From NCBI GenBank assembly GCA_029261835.1, contig JAJDAO010000078.1, positions 1 through 64,000 of the forward strand: a DNA stretch of 64,000 bases, in the 5' to 3' direction. Below are positions 1 through 8,156 of the stretch, in pieces (within the stretch, counting starts at the first letter, position 1; the number at the start of each line of letters is the position of its first letter). The stretch is from Deltaproteobacteria bacterium (lineage in GTDB: Bacteria; Myxococcota_A; UBA9160; UBA4427). Made by a program: the position numbers and the translations under genes. The notes beneath the pieces are model-generated. The model worked only from the letters and a program-made list of their open reading frames with translations, was not told the DNA's origin and ran no database searches.

Positions 1-137
1 CCGTCGCGATGCACGCGTCCTTTCGCCGATCTCTGCGTTGCGAAACCTTGCTGTACTTCAGTACAGCGGCGGGTCCGCGCCTTGATCTCGACGAAAGCCC
101 GCGAGCCTCGCTCGGTCCGGAGTTCTTCCGCAACCTG
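1..137. repeat. REP-like intergenic sequence with 18-bp palindrome
   Basis: No gene is visible here. Positions 50-67 form a perfect inverted repeat (GCTGTACT-TC-AGTACAGC), set in a stretch (about 20-110) whose layout, a conserved left block, a central GTACT/AGTAC palindrome and a 'cgccttgatctcgacgaaa' block, looks like a dispersed REP-type palindromic element. The element lies just downstream of the minus-strand Nudix stop codon. The palindrome is seen directly; calling it a dispersed repeat is inference because no second copy occurs in this window. A regulatory operator is the alternative. Confidence 0.4.
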
Positions 138-755
138 CTAGACGAGTCGCTTGTCGAACTCCTTGAGACGACCCCAGCGATCCGGTAGCGGACGCTCCAT
201 GGCCCCGAGAAAGATGTCGAGGAAGCGGTACGTGAGACCCCACACGACGTGGCGCTCGTCGTCTCCGACCAAGATGCCCGGGAATTTGAAGCCGCCCAGA
301 CCCGGCGATGAGTAGTCGACGTGGCGCTCGGATGACAAGAGCTCATCTACGGGAAGCCAGAGCGCTTCGCGAACCTCGCTGAGCGCCAGCACGACCGGGC
401 TGGGACCGCGCAGGTAAAAGACGTGAGCGCTGACAATGAGCTCGGGCGGGCGGAAGTGGGGATTGCCCTGTAGATCTCCCAAGGTGCCGAGGTAGTCGGC
501 GCCCTCGAGAGAGATCCCCACTTCCTCGAATGTCTCCCGCTCGGCCGCCGCGCGGCAAGAGACGTCGGTCGCAGCTCGGCGGCCGCCTGGAAACGCCATG
601 TGGCCCGACCATGGGTCACCCGAGCGGATCGCCCGCTCGATGAAGAGAAGCTCTACCCGCCCGCCGTGCTCACACACAACGAGCGCGACGGCCGCTCGCT
701 GCTCGTCTGGGCCGGAGACGATCTCGGGCTCGAAGACCTGCATCAGGCGTCGCAT
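138..755 (-). CDS. Nudix hydrolase, CoA pyrophosphatase type
   Basis: Likely hydrolyses coenzyme A or related nucleoside diphosphate derivatives. The translation carries WSGHMAFPGGR followed by a good Nudix box ending in the catalytic AERETFEEVGI, and an N-terminal ALVVCEHGGRVELLFIER strand, as in the NudL/YeaB group. The reading frame stays open far upstream (to about 1088), but that extension is low-complexity Arg/Ser and lies antisense to the DUF6178 gene, so it is rejected. I chose ATG at 755; GTG at 773 is an alternative, with a GGGGGA tract just before it. Length is about 205 residues, normal for the family. It diverges from the DUF6178 gene with about 106 bp between them. Confidence 0.8.
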   Translation of the reverse strand: MRRLMQVFEPEIVSGPDEQRAAVALVVCEHGGRVELLFIERAIRSGDPWSGHMAFPGGRRAATDVSCRAAAERETFEEVGISLEGADYLGTLGDLQGNPHFRPPELIVSAHVFYLRGPSPVVLALSEVREALWLPVDELLSSERHVDYSSPGLGGFKFPGILVGDDERHVVWGLTYRFLDIFLGAMERPLPDRWGRLKEFDKRLV

Positions 756-861
756 TCGCTCAACAGTCAGCACTCCCCCACGATAGCGCGCCCGACTACC
801 GCGAAGCGTCGCTCGCGAACCGCGGGAGATCTCGCCTCTGTTTCGGGCTAGCCTGGACCCG

Positions 862-2055
862 ATGGATGAGAGAAGTGAGCCCCTCCCCGCGGCGCGTTCC
901 CTGCTGAAGCTCGCGAGTCGGAACCGCAACGAAGCCCGGTTGGCCATGGCTCGTCTCTCGCTCGAAGAACAGCTCGCGGCGGTGTGCGACGCCCCCCTCG
1001 AGCAACGCGCCGCGGTTCTCGATCTCGTCCCCGCTCCCGAGGCCGTAATCCCCCTGCTTCCAGAAGCCGAGCTCTGCTTCATCTGCAAACACCTCGGCGT
1101 TCACGACGCGAGTTCGCTGCTCGCCAGCGCGAGCAACGAGCAGATCGCGGCCTGCCTGGATCTCGACGCCTGGCACGGTCTCGCGCTCGATCGCGCAAAG
1201 CTCGATTCGTGGCTGGCATCACTCGCGGAGGCGGGCAACGAGACGCTGCTCCGCTCGGCCCAAACACTCGACCCAGAGATGCTGGCACTTCATCTGCGCT
1301 CGCACGTGGACGTGGTCCTCAAGCCATCCGGGGATGAGGACTGGCAACCTCCGGATACGAGCCAAACTCTTGAGGGCCAGTTCTACTTCGTGGCGCGGCA
1401 GCCCGGTGACGATTTGGCGACAACTCTCCAGCTACTCCATGTCCTCTTCCGGGAGGACTACTGGCTCTACTTCCGCATGATGCAGTCGGTGCGGGAGGAA
1501 CTCGAGCCCGAGATCGAGGAGTGGGCGCTGCGCTGGCGTACGGGCCGGCTCGAGGATTTGGGCTTCCCGCCCTGGGACAGCGCAATGCGAATCTACGGCC
1601 ATCTTCGCCCGGAGAACCTTGCGGAGATCCCGTCGCCAGCGCGTGCTCGAGCGGTCGCCGACTGGAAGCTTCCCGTCTGGATCACGCACCTGCCCGAAGC
1701 CGCAGAGTCGGGGCACTCGCTCTTCCGCACTGCTACGGCTCTGGGACCCGGAGAGCGAGGCGAATTCTTCTACTCCTTCATTTCGCTTGCGAATCGTGTC
1801 GCGGTGGCGGATCGCAAGGGGCTGGGTGACGCCGACACGCTGCCCGACACGATCGAAAAGGCGGCGGCGGTGGCGAGCCGGGGACTGGAGCACATCGCGG
1901 CCGCACACGAGCTGAGCCTGATCGAAACGCTGCGCAGAGTTCCGCTCGAGCGACTCTTCCGTGTGGGGGTGAACCTCGACCCCGACGGTGTGCGGCCGAC
2001 GCTATCGGAAGCGGGGCCGGCGGGAGTCGAGGACGACAGCCGAGGGGACGACTGA
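862..2055 (+). CDS. DUF6178 family protein
   Basis: A 397-residue cytosolic protein of unknown function. The pattern of leucine-rich helices, a central acidic block (LEGQFYFVARQPGDD) and a long helical C-terminal half matches what I recall of DUF6178, a family found mainly in deltaproteobacterial-type genomes. There is no signal peptide or membrane segment. Start is ATG at 862. The next gene begins 9 nt after its stop and reads in the same direction, so the two are probably cotranscribed. The family assignment is from memory of sequence style and should be confirmed by a profile search. Confidence 0.65.
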   Translation: MDERSEPLPAARSLLKLASRNRNEARLAMARLSLEEQLAAVCDAPLEQRAAVLDLVPAPEAVIPLLPEAELCFICKHLGVHDASSLLASASNEQIAACLDLDAWHGLALDRAKLDSWLASLAEAGNETLLRSAQTLDPEMLALHLRSHVDVVLKPSGDEDWQPPDTSQTLEGQFYFVARQPGDDLATTLQLLHVLFREDYWLYFRMMQSVREELEPEIEEWALRWRTGRLEDLGFPPWDSAMRIYGHLRPENLAEIPSPARARAVADWKLPVWITHLPEAAESGHSLFRTATALGPGERGEFFYSFISLANRVAVADRKGLGDADTLPDTIEKAAAVASRGLEHIAAAHELSLIETLRRVPLERLFRVGVNLDPDGVRPTLSEAGPAGVEDDSRGDD

Positions 2056-2064
2056 GGTGGCGCG

Positions 2065-3723
2065 GTGATCCGGCGGATCGCGCGGCGCGTACTCGGCCTT
2101 CCCCCGCGGCGCTCTTCGTCGCGTCTCGAAGAGGAATGGGTTCCGATGCGGGATGGCATCCGTCTGGCCACCCTCCACATCTGGCCAATTGATGTCGCCG
2201 ACAGCGCCCCGGCCATCCTCGTGCGAACGCCCTATGGCGTGAACGCGGCGGGCGGCGCCATGCGACTCGCAGGCCGACTGCTCGCCGAGTGCGGATACCA
2301 CGTCGTGCTGCAGGACGTTCGAGGGCGCTATCGCTCCGAGGGCCGCTTCACGCCGTTCGTGAACGAGCGGTGCGATGGGGGCGACACGCTGGAGTGGATC
2401 TCCAAGCAGCCATGGTGCGATGGCCGCATCGGTCTGTTCGGCGCAAGCTATCTGGGCTACGCGGCCTGGGCGGCGCTTGCGGAGGCGCCGCAACACGTCG
2501 GGGCGATGTCAATCGCGATCGGCAGCGGAGACATCTATCCGCTCTTTTACTCGGGTGGCGCCTTCACTCTGCGCAACGCCCTCGAATGGGGCGTTGGTGT
2601 CGGCGAACGGGAGAACGTGCCAAGAAGACGGATCGACCTCGAGCGTGGCCTGATGCACCGACCGATATACGAGGCCGATCGGGTGGCGCTGCGGGTCGTC
2701 GACTGGTTTCGCGACTGGCTCGATCATCCGAGACGAGACGAGTTCTGGAGCGCTATCCGAACGCCATTGCCAGAGACGGTGCCCCCCACGTTGCTGATCG
2801 GGGGCTGGTACGACCTCTTCTTGTCGGCACAGCTCGCCGACTACGACGCATTGGTGAGGGCGTCTCAGCAGACGGGGGCCGAGCACCCGCGGCTACTGAT
2901 CGGGCCTTGGGCGCATGGACTGCCGGCACGTCTGCGCTGGTGGCGCTGGGAGATGTCGGGAACGATTCTGCGAGAAACCATCAGATACTTCGATGAGTAC
3001 CTACGCGGCGCCCCGGAGAGGTCTTCACACCCGAGAGTGCGATACTTCTCGTCTGGCACCGATCGCTGGTGCGACGAGACAAGCTGGCCCCCAGCCGCGG
3101 CACGACCCCGTAGGCTGCACTTGCGCGGCGCTGCAGAGGGCCGTCGCCTCTGCTGGAATGCTCCGGAGTCAGACGAGGATCCGGATCGCTACAGCCACGA
3201 CGTCGCACAACCGGTCCCGACGCGGGGCGGTGCGCTCCTCGGACTGAAGGGCGGCGTCAGGGATCAGCGTGCGCTGGACGACCGACTCGACGTGCTCGTC
3301 TACTACAGCTGGGTGCTGGAAGACGATCTGGAGATCGCTGGTGAAGTGCGGCTGGTTCTCTACGCCGCCTCGAGCTCGGCAGACGTGGACTACACCGCCA
3401 AGCTCACGGACAGCGCACCGGACGGGCGATCGCTCAACCTGTGCGACGGGATCGTGCGGTGCCCGTCTCGCGAGAAGCATGAGCGTGCAGACGAGGCCAC
3501 ATGCCTGGGAATCAACCTCGGAGCGGCTGCGACCGTCCTTCGCGCCGGCCACCGGATTCGCCTGGAGGTCTCCTCGTCGAACTTCCCGCGTTTCGATCGC
3601 AATCCCGGCAGCCCGGACGCATCAGCACACGCGACCCCGGGCGAGGACCAAGCGAGCCAGCAGACCGTGTTCCACGACGCTGCGCGGGCATCCCACCTGC
3701 TGCTCCCCGTCGTCTCGGGCTGA
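2065..3723 (+). CDS. CocE/NonD family hydrolase (peptidase S15-like)
   Basis: A 552-residue serine hydrolase of the Xaa-Pro dipeptidyl-peptidase / cocaine esterase group. The N-terminal alpha/beta-hydrolase domain shows the nucleophile elbow GASYLGY (Ser128), the acid in GGWYDLF (Asp250) and the base in GPWAHG (His284). The C-terminal half (from about residue 350) is the jelly-roll domain typical of the family, ending with the usual HRIRLEVSSSNFPRFDRN segment. The GTG start at 2065 is preceded by GAGGTGG at good spacing. No signal peptide is seen, so it is likely cytosolic. The substrate cannot be told from sequence; esters or amides with an acyl group are expected. Confidence 0.9.
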   Translation: MIRRIARRVLGLPPRRSSSRLEEEWVPMRDGIRLATLHIWPIDVADSAPAILVRTPYGVNAAGGAMRLAGRLLAECGYHVVLQDVRGRYRSEGRFTPFVNERCDGGDTLEWISKQPWCDGRIGLFGASYLGYAAWAALAEAPQHVGAMSIAIGSGDIYPLFYSGGAFTLRNALEWGVGVGERENVPRRRIDLERGLMHRPIYEADRVALRVVDWFRDWLDHPRRDEFWSAIRTPLPETVPPTLLIGGWYDLFLSAQLADYDALVRASQQTGAEHPRLLIGPWAHGLPARLRWWRWEMSGTILRETIRYFDEYLRGAPERSSHPRVRYFSSGTDRWCDETSWPPAAARPRRLHLRGAAEGRRLCWNAPESDEDPDRYSHDVAQPVPTRGGALLGLKGGVRDQRALDDRLDVLVYYSWVLEDDLEIAGEVRLVLYAASSSADVDYTAKLTDSAPDGRSLNLCDGIVRCPSREKHERADEATCLGINLGAAATVLRAGHRIRLEVSSSNFPRFDRNPGSPDASAHATPGEDQASQQTVFHDAARASHLLLPVVSG

Positions 3724-3750
3724 CGCCTTCGCCCGCCCTCAGACGAACGA

Positions 3751-3786
3751 AGGCCCGCCAGAGGGATTCCTCCCCATGGCGGGCCT
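3751..3786. terminator. bidirectional terminator-like hairpin
   Basis: Perfect 10-bp inverted repeat AGGCCCGCCA / TGGCGGGCCT with a 16-nt loop that can pair internally (GGGA/TCCC). It sits between two convergent genes, 27 nt after the CocE stop. No long T-run follows on either strand. Confidence 0.55.
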
Positions 3787-3796
3787 CTTAGGCGCT

Positions 3797-3850
3797 GACG
3801 AGCGCTCGTCCCACCGGCTCTCATCGCCGCAGTCGCTTGGAGCGACAGCG
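3797..3850. repeat. palindrome plus hairpin between convergent genes
   Basis: GACGAGCGCTCGTC (3797-3810) is a perfect 14-bp palindrome. It is followed by a stem CGC-a-GTCGCT / AGCGAC-a-GCG (3828-3850) with a TGG loop. Both lie in the 3' region of the histone-like gene and could act as an RNA end or stability structure. Confidence 0.45.
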
Positions 3851-3882
3851 TACGAGTCGAGGTTCGGGGGTGGGTCGACCTG

Positions 3883-4098
3883 CTAGAGGTCCACCGCCTT
3901 GAGCGTCTTGCGCTTGTTGCCGGTGGCCCGAGCCTCGGCGGCCTTGATCATGCCGCGCACGACAGCATCGAGTGCTCCGTAGAACTCACCACCGACGTTG
4001 CACTTCTTGACCGCGGCCTTGGTGCGCGCCTTGGAGATGATCAACTCGGCGGGCTTGCCCTTCCTCTTCGCTGCCTTCTTCTTCTTCTTGGCGGCCAT
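3883..4098 (-). CDS. bacterial histone-fold DNA-binding protein with lysine-rich tail
   Basis: A 71-residue basic protein. Residues 2-15 are a Lys/Arg-rich tail (AAKKKKKAAKRKGK). Residues about 18-71 read as a minimal histone fold: IISKARTKAAVKK (helix 1), GGEFYGALDAVVRGMIKAAEARA (helix 2), GNKRKTLKAVDL (loop 2 with the Arg-Lys-Thr DNA/loop pair, then a short helix 3). The spacing and the RA.G.KRKT...DL ending resemble Bdellovibrio Bd0055-type bacterial histones and archaeal histones. ATG at 4098 is chosen over a longer open frame because a strong GGGAGG site lies 5 nt upstream and a sigma70-like promoter lies about 100 nt upstream. Function, DNA binding or compaction, is inferred. The gene stands alone, convergent with the CocE gene. 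Confidence 0.8.
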   Translation of the reverse strand: MAAKKKKKAAKRKGKPAELIISKARTKAAVKKCNVGGEFYGALDAVVRGMIKAAEARATGNKRKTLKAVDL

Positions 4099-4195
4099 GC
4101 TTCCTCCCTTTTCCGACCCCGCGTTCGTCGCGCCATTCGCGGCGCCCGCTGCCGGTATCCCCCAAGCGTGCAACGCAACACGCTGATTGGCGGCG

Positions 4196-4223
4196 ATCAT
4201 AAGGTTTTCCGTCTTGGAGTCAA
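4196..4223 (-). promoter_or_regulatory. sigma70-type promoter of the histone-like gene
   Basis: Read on the minus strand: TTGACT (4223-4218), 16-nt spacer, TATGAT (4201-4196). This is close to the TTGACA/TATAAT consensus and unusual in such GC-rich DNA. It would start transcription near 4190 and give an about 90-nt leader before the ATG at 4098. Confidence 0.65.
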
Positions 4224-4640
4224 TCGAAAAGTGCACCCAGAGGCCGTGGGAGGGCCGATTCCGACGTTTTCTGGTACACCGTTTCGTGCTGCCTTCGCAC
4301 CAAGCAGACGACCCGCACGAGCGGCAGCCGTAGCGAGCAACGCTATGAGCGGGCCAGGAAGCGGTGAATTCGAGCTTTCCGGGGTCCGACACGCTGTCGC
4401 ATCAGGGCCATTACGATTTGGAGAAAGCGCTTTGCGAAGATGTTCGAACGCCGCAATAACTAAGGAAAATCCGCTCGCGGCCCATGAGCGGAAATGCCGT
4501 ATTCGGCCGCCTGAAGCCGTCCTGCGGCAGGGCGGACGAGATCGCTCCGAACCGGGGAGCGAGACCTCCGACCGGGATATCTCGAGCGGCTGTCGATCGG
4601 TATTGAGGCCCGCCGATCTCGCGAGTAGCCTCCTCGCGCT
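4224..4640. other. gene-poor stretch with one hairpin
   Basis: No convincing gene. Overlapping open frames here lack family features. TCCGCTC (4470-4476) pairs with GAGCGGA (4486-4492); read on the minus strand the stem is followed by TTTTCC, so it could be a weak terminator for antisense transcription. The promoter of the downstream plus-strand hydrolase is expected here, but I could not pick one. Confidence 0.4.
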
Positions 4641-5456
4641 GTGATTCCTCGATCGGAGAAACTGAGCGCCAAGCGCCTGCAGGGCGTCGAGCTACACACA
4701 TTGCATTGGGGCGCACCGCAGCTCCCCCCGCTCGTACTGCTCCACGGTGGGGGCGCGAATGCGCACTGGTGGGATCACATCGCACCGCGGCTGGCGCGAG
4801 AGTTCCACGTCATTGCACTCGACTTTCGCGGCCACGGCGATTCGGATCATCCCGAGCAGTTGCAGGTCGGTGCCTTCAACGACGATCTCGAGGCCTTGCT
4901 TGACCATCTCGGAAGGGGAGATGTCGCGCTGGTGGGGCACTCGATGGGGGCAGGCGTGGCGCTGGATCACGCCGCTCGACATCCCGAGACAAAGGCGCTG
5001 GTGCTGATCGACCTGTCTCGCGGAGCGGCCAGACGTTCGCGCCGCAGTGCGCGGCTTGCCCTGGCGCTGCGGCGCACCTATCGCAGCCGAGCCGAGGCGG
5101 TGGCTCGCTTCCGATTCCTGCCGCCGTCGGATCACGCAGACGAGACACTGCGTGAAGCCATCGCGCAACGCTCCGTGCGCGACGACGGTGACGGCGGCTT
5201 CGTCTTCAACTTCGACCCGCGCTGGTTCGGACTGCCGGCCCGCCCCAAGCCGGACCTCTCCGCCGTTCGCTGCCCAACGTTGCTGGTGCGGGGTGCGGAG
5301 AGCGCCCTGCTGACGAGGGAAGGCGCGCAAGACCTCCTCTCCGAACTGTCGGATGCGAGACTGGTGGAGATCGCAGCCGCCGGTCACCATGTCCATGTGG
5401 ACCGTCCCGATGAGCTCTTGAGAGAGCTGCTCAGTTTTTTTTCTGAATCTCAGTAG
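4641..5456 (+). CDS. alpha/beta-fold hydrolase
   Basis: A 271-residue alpha/beta hydrolase. Oxyanion-hole motif LLHGGG (about residues 33-38), DFRGHGDSD strand, nucleophile elbow VGHSMGAG (Ser101) and a late catalytic His in AAGHHVHVDRPDEL are all present. Likely a cytosolic esterase or C-C hydrolase; substrate unknown. The GTG start at 4641 has no clear ribosome site but gives the normal N-terminus for this fold. It is monocistronic as far as can be seen, and ends just before a C9 homopolymer. Confidence 0.85.
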   Translation: MIPRSEKLSAKRLQGVELHTLHWGAPQLPPLVLLHGGGANAHWWDHIAPRLAREFHVIALDFRGHGDSDHPEQLQVGAFNDDLEALLDHLGRGDVALVGHSMGAGVALDHAARHPETKALVLIDLSRGAARRSRRSARLALALRRTYRSRAEAVARFRFLPPSDHADETLREAIAQRSVRDDGDGGFVFNFDPRWFGLPARPKPDLSAVRCPTLLVRGAESALLTREGAQDLLSELSDARLVEIAAAGHHVHVDRPDELLRELLSFFSESQ

Positions 5457-5735
5457 AGCGCAACACCCCCCCCCACGGGTGCGCAGGAGAGGACGCCGCA
5501 CACGTGCAGATGGCGGTTGGAGGTCCACTCCCCGCTGAGAAAGTGCGGCTTGTAGGCGGGCTGCCGACCGGTAAGGAGTTCGCTTCGGCTGACCAAACGG
5601 CAAGCGGCAGCAAGCGAGCAGAAGTCGAGAGCGGCTGCCTCGACTTCGATTTCTTTGTCGCTTCGTGGTGATAATCCATCGGGATTCCGGTAAGATCGTG
5701 CCCGTCTCCACCCCCGACTTGAGGACCACCATAAG

Positions 5736-6395
5736 ATGCTGAATAAGCCGATTAAGACGATTCTGAGTTTGCTGACGTTCTCGGCGATCGTTCTGCTGGT
5801 GGCCGGCTCGGCCTCCGCAGTAACCACTCACCTATACGGGGAACTCCTGACATCCAATCAGTCCTGGCTGGTTCCGGGCAACATGCGTGCCCGGGTCGAC
5901 GCGGCGTTCGAGGTCGATCCCTTCGACATCGTGGTCAGTGGGAGCATCACGCGCGGGGCCGGGCTGGGGAATGGCTATCTCGCCAAGGGCGATGTGCTTC
6001 GATACACCCACAGCTTCGTACCCAGCGCTGACGTTGCCTCGATTGTCGGCTTCTGCCTGGAAGTCGGCGTGATGGACGACCATTTTGGCGACCGGAGGAC
6101 CGAGGCGGTAGAGATCGCGATCAACGATGCATTCTGGCGGGGCGGCCGAGCCACGGCAAGAATTTTCGGCGGCAGCGTGGCCGAGCTGGCGCTGGACAAC
6201 AACGGACAGTTCGAGGTGGCGATCACGGCCACGAAGGGCGATCTCGTTGTACCCTTCTCTCTGTTCAAGGCTGTCTATCGCAGTGATGAGGACGGCCGCG
6301 ACGTGGTGGTCGTGCCCGAGCCGGGTGCCATGGCTCTCTTCTGCGCCGGTGTGTTGGTCGTCGGATCCCGCGGACGCCGCAGCGGACGCCGCTAG
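5736..6395 (+). CDS. PEP-CTERM sorting domain protein
   Basis: A 219-residue secreted protein. Residues 1-28 form a signal peptide (positive start, hydrophobic core, ASA cleavage site). The C-terminus has the PEP-CTERM signature: VVVVPEPG (about 190-197), a hydrophobic helix AMALFCAGVLVVG and a basic tail RGRRSGRR. This tag is recognised by exosortase and usually marks exopolysaccharide-associated surface proteins. The middle part is beta-rich and I do not recognise it. No exosortase gene lies in this window, so it must be elsewhere. A strong terminator follows. Confidence 0.85.
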   Translation: MLNKPIKTILSLLTFSAIVLLVAGSASAVTTHLYGELLTSNQSWLVPGNMRARVDAAFEVDPFDIVVSGSITRGAGLGNGYLAKGDVLRYTHSFVPSADVASIVGFCLEVGVMDDHFGDRRTEAVEIAINDAFWRGGRATARIFGGSVAELALDNNGQFEVAITATKGDLVVPFSLFKAVYRSDEDGRDVVVVPEPGAMALFCAGVLVVGSRGRRSGRR

Positions 6396-6450
6396 ATCCA
6401 CCCGCGCTCTAGAGCGAGCCCCGATGTGGACGGGATCGAGCCGCAAACGG

Positions 6451-6485
6451 AAAGCGCCGAACGCTAGATGCGTTTGGCGCTTTTT
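6451..6485 (+). terminator. intrinsic terminator of the PEP-CTERM gene
   Basis: 14-bp stem (6451-6464 with 6470-6483, one G-U pair) around a TAGAT loop, ending in TTTTT. It lies 55 nt after the stop codon. Confidence 0.9.
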
Positions 6486-6571
6486 CCGTCTGCGCTCGAG
6501 GCTCGAGAGATCTAGACAACGAGCGAGAGGGGGGACATCACCCGATCTGCACGAGGCTGCGGATCTGGCTG

Positions 6572-7144
6572 GTGCCAAACAGTGCTCGAATCGTCATCGG
6601 CGCGGGCGGGCCACGCCACGGAGCACGGGCTTGCGCTCACTGTGACGACTCCGCATCCTTCGAATGTGAACCGGACCGTGTTGTCCTTGTGATCACGGTC
6701 GCCATGGCGACGGTGATTGGGGCCAGGCACACGCGAGTGTGGCGAGCCCTCACTGATCCCGCCGAGCTCGTCGTGTGGGACGAGCGGATTCTCGCTCCCC
6801 TGGAGTCAGAAGACGGCTACCCGTTCTCCGGCCAGCACATGCGTTGGCGCTATCGCATCGGCCCGATTCAGCTCGTTCTTCACGACCACCCACTCGAAGT
6901 GAGCGCGCCCGAGAAGCTCCGTACCGCCATCAGCTTCGGTTCGCTGCAATACGAGCAGACCTTCACGCTACTACCGGAGGAGGGACCGCAGCCAAGGACG
7001 CGGCTTGGCATGAGGCTGGTCGCGTCCAATTCGGTCCCCGTGGTGGGCAGTGTTGTCGATCGCTTCTCCGTGCGCCGCATGGCGACCGAGCACGTCGACG
7101 TCACACTGCGCTCGCTGCAACGCTGGTGCGAGAAGACCCCCTGA
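6572..7144 (+). CDS. SRPBCC family protein
   Basis: The recognisable part begins at VVLVITVAMATVIGARHTRVWRALTDP (about residue 37) and continues LVVWDERIL, the usual start of a START/SRPBCC ligand-binding fold; the C-terminal long helix (RRMATEHVDVTLRSLQRWCEK) fits too. Total length is 190 residues if the GTG at 6572 is used, but the first 35 residues are Cys/Arg-rich and unlike the family, so translation may begin at an internal GTG near 6690. Such proteins bind hydrophobic ligands or act as cyclases/dehydratases; no ligand can be named. The gene is convergent with the DUF3179 gene, with only 4 nt between the stops. Confidence 0.65.
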   Translation: MPNSARIVIGAGGPRHGARACAHCDDSASFECEPDRVVLVITVAMATVIGARHTRVWRALTDPAELVVWDERILAPLESEDGYPFSGQHMRWRYRIGPIQLVLHDHPLEVSAPEKLRTAISFGSLQYEQTFTLLPEEGPQPRTRLGMRLVASNSVPVVGSVVDRFSVRRMATEHVDVTLRSLQRWCEKTP

Positions 7145-7148
7145 CGTC

Positions 7149-8156
7149 TCAGCGAACCGGCTCGGTCTCGACCGGCGGGGCGGCCTGAAGATCACCCTGC
7201 CACACATCCGTCTCGGGATGAAAGGCTCTCCAGGCAAACCAGTAGGCGCTCGTGACTTCGACATCATCCGGCGCCTCGTAGCTGAAGGTGCCTGTCTCGC
7301 CATCATAAGCCACTCGAATCCGGCGGCCCTGGAACTCGTCGACTATCCGCGCACCGACGCGCGTGAGAATCGAGGCGATGTACGCGCGAGTCCGATCAGC
7401 CAGCCTAACACCGAGCACGAGCTCCTTGGCGTGATAGCGCGAATCGAGTTCCCCAACCGGAAAGGGGATCTTTTCGGAGACCCAATAGCTACTGTAATTA
7501 CTGTAGCGATAATCAAAGCGCTTTGGCTCTGGGCGCGTCATCACGAGGCTCTCCGGATGACGGACAAGCCATGCTGCGAGCGGCTCACTTCGGCTCCGTA
7601 CCCGCTCGAGCCGCGTACCCGCGAACCGGCCCGTCAGCGCCCTGCCCCAGAACTGAGACCACAGACTCTCGCTCTGACGATCGTAGAGCAGAAAATTCGA
7701 ACGGTAGATGAGGCCAGAAACTCCGAACGCGAGCTCCTGGCCGTCCACTTGGCGGCGGTAAACGATGGCGGTATCGGTGAGCGGGTCGTACGAGATGACC
7801 ACCGGAACGCCACCCACCCGGTCGTTGACCACCTGGTGATACTCCATCAGGTGTATGGGGTAGCAGCGAGCCTCCGAGCCAATCGCAGCGCCGATCACGG
7901 GAGTCTCTGGACGCACCCACGTCGCCTTTTGGGAAGGGACGAAAGCGGGAGCGTCAACGCTGGGGATCGCGTCCCGGGCTGGACCACCGGCAATGATCTC
8001 TTCGCGGGGCACGCGAAGCCCCTTCAGCGAGAAACCGTTGGCTGACTCGCCCTCATCTCCTCTCCCCGCCCCATCGGCGCCGAGAGTGAGCAGGCCGACG
8101 AGCAGGAGTGCGAGGGCATCGAGCTGGAGTCGGGCGTGAAAGCGGGCCGAGCTCAT
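7149..8156 (-). CDS. DUF3179 domain-containing exported protein
   Basis: 335 residues with an N-terminal hydrophobic signal segment (about 10-30). The DUF3179 core is clear: YPIHLMEYHQVVNDRVGGVPVVISYDPLTDTAIVYRR and later GVSGLIYRSNFLLYDRQSESLWSQ. In many family members the central motif reads YCPLC; here both cysteines are replaced (YDPLTD), so any metal or redox role of those residues is absent. Function is unknown. The ATG overlaps the bioA stop by 4 nt (ATGA), so it is the last gene of the LLM oxidoreductase-bioA-DUF3179 operon. Confidence 0.8.
   Translation of the reverse strand: MSSARFHARLQLDALALLLVGLLTLGADGAGRGDEGESANGFSLKGLRVPREEIIAGGPARDAIPSVDAPAFVPSQKATWVRPETPVIGAAIGSEARCYPIHLMEYHQVVNDRVGGVPVVISYDPLTDTAIVYRRQVDGQELAFGVSGLIYRSNFLLYDRQSESLWSQFWGRALTGRFAGTRLERVRSRSEPLAAWLVRHPESLVMTRPEPKRFDYRYSNYSSYWVSEKIPFPVGELDSRYHAKELVLGVRLADRTRAYIASILTRVGARIVDEFQGRRIRVAYDGETGTFSYEAPDDVEVTSAYWFAWRAFHPETDVWQGDLQAAPPVETEPVR

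Noticed and set aside
4168..4644. 158-aa plus-strand open frame upstream of the alpha/beta hydrolase
   Set aside because: No family features, Arg/Ser-rich, overlaps the promoter of the histone-like gene.
5464..5474. C9 homopolymer after the alpha/beta hydrolase
   Set aside because: It lies outside coding sequence, so phase variation of a gene is not supported; may also be a sequencing-prone tract.
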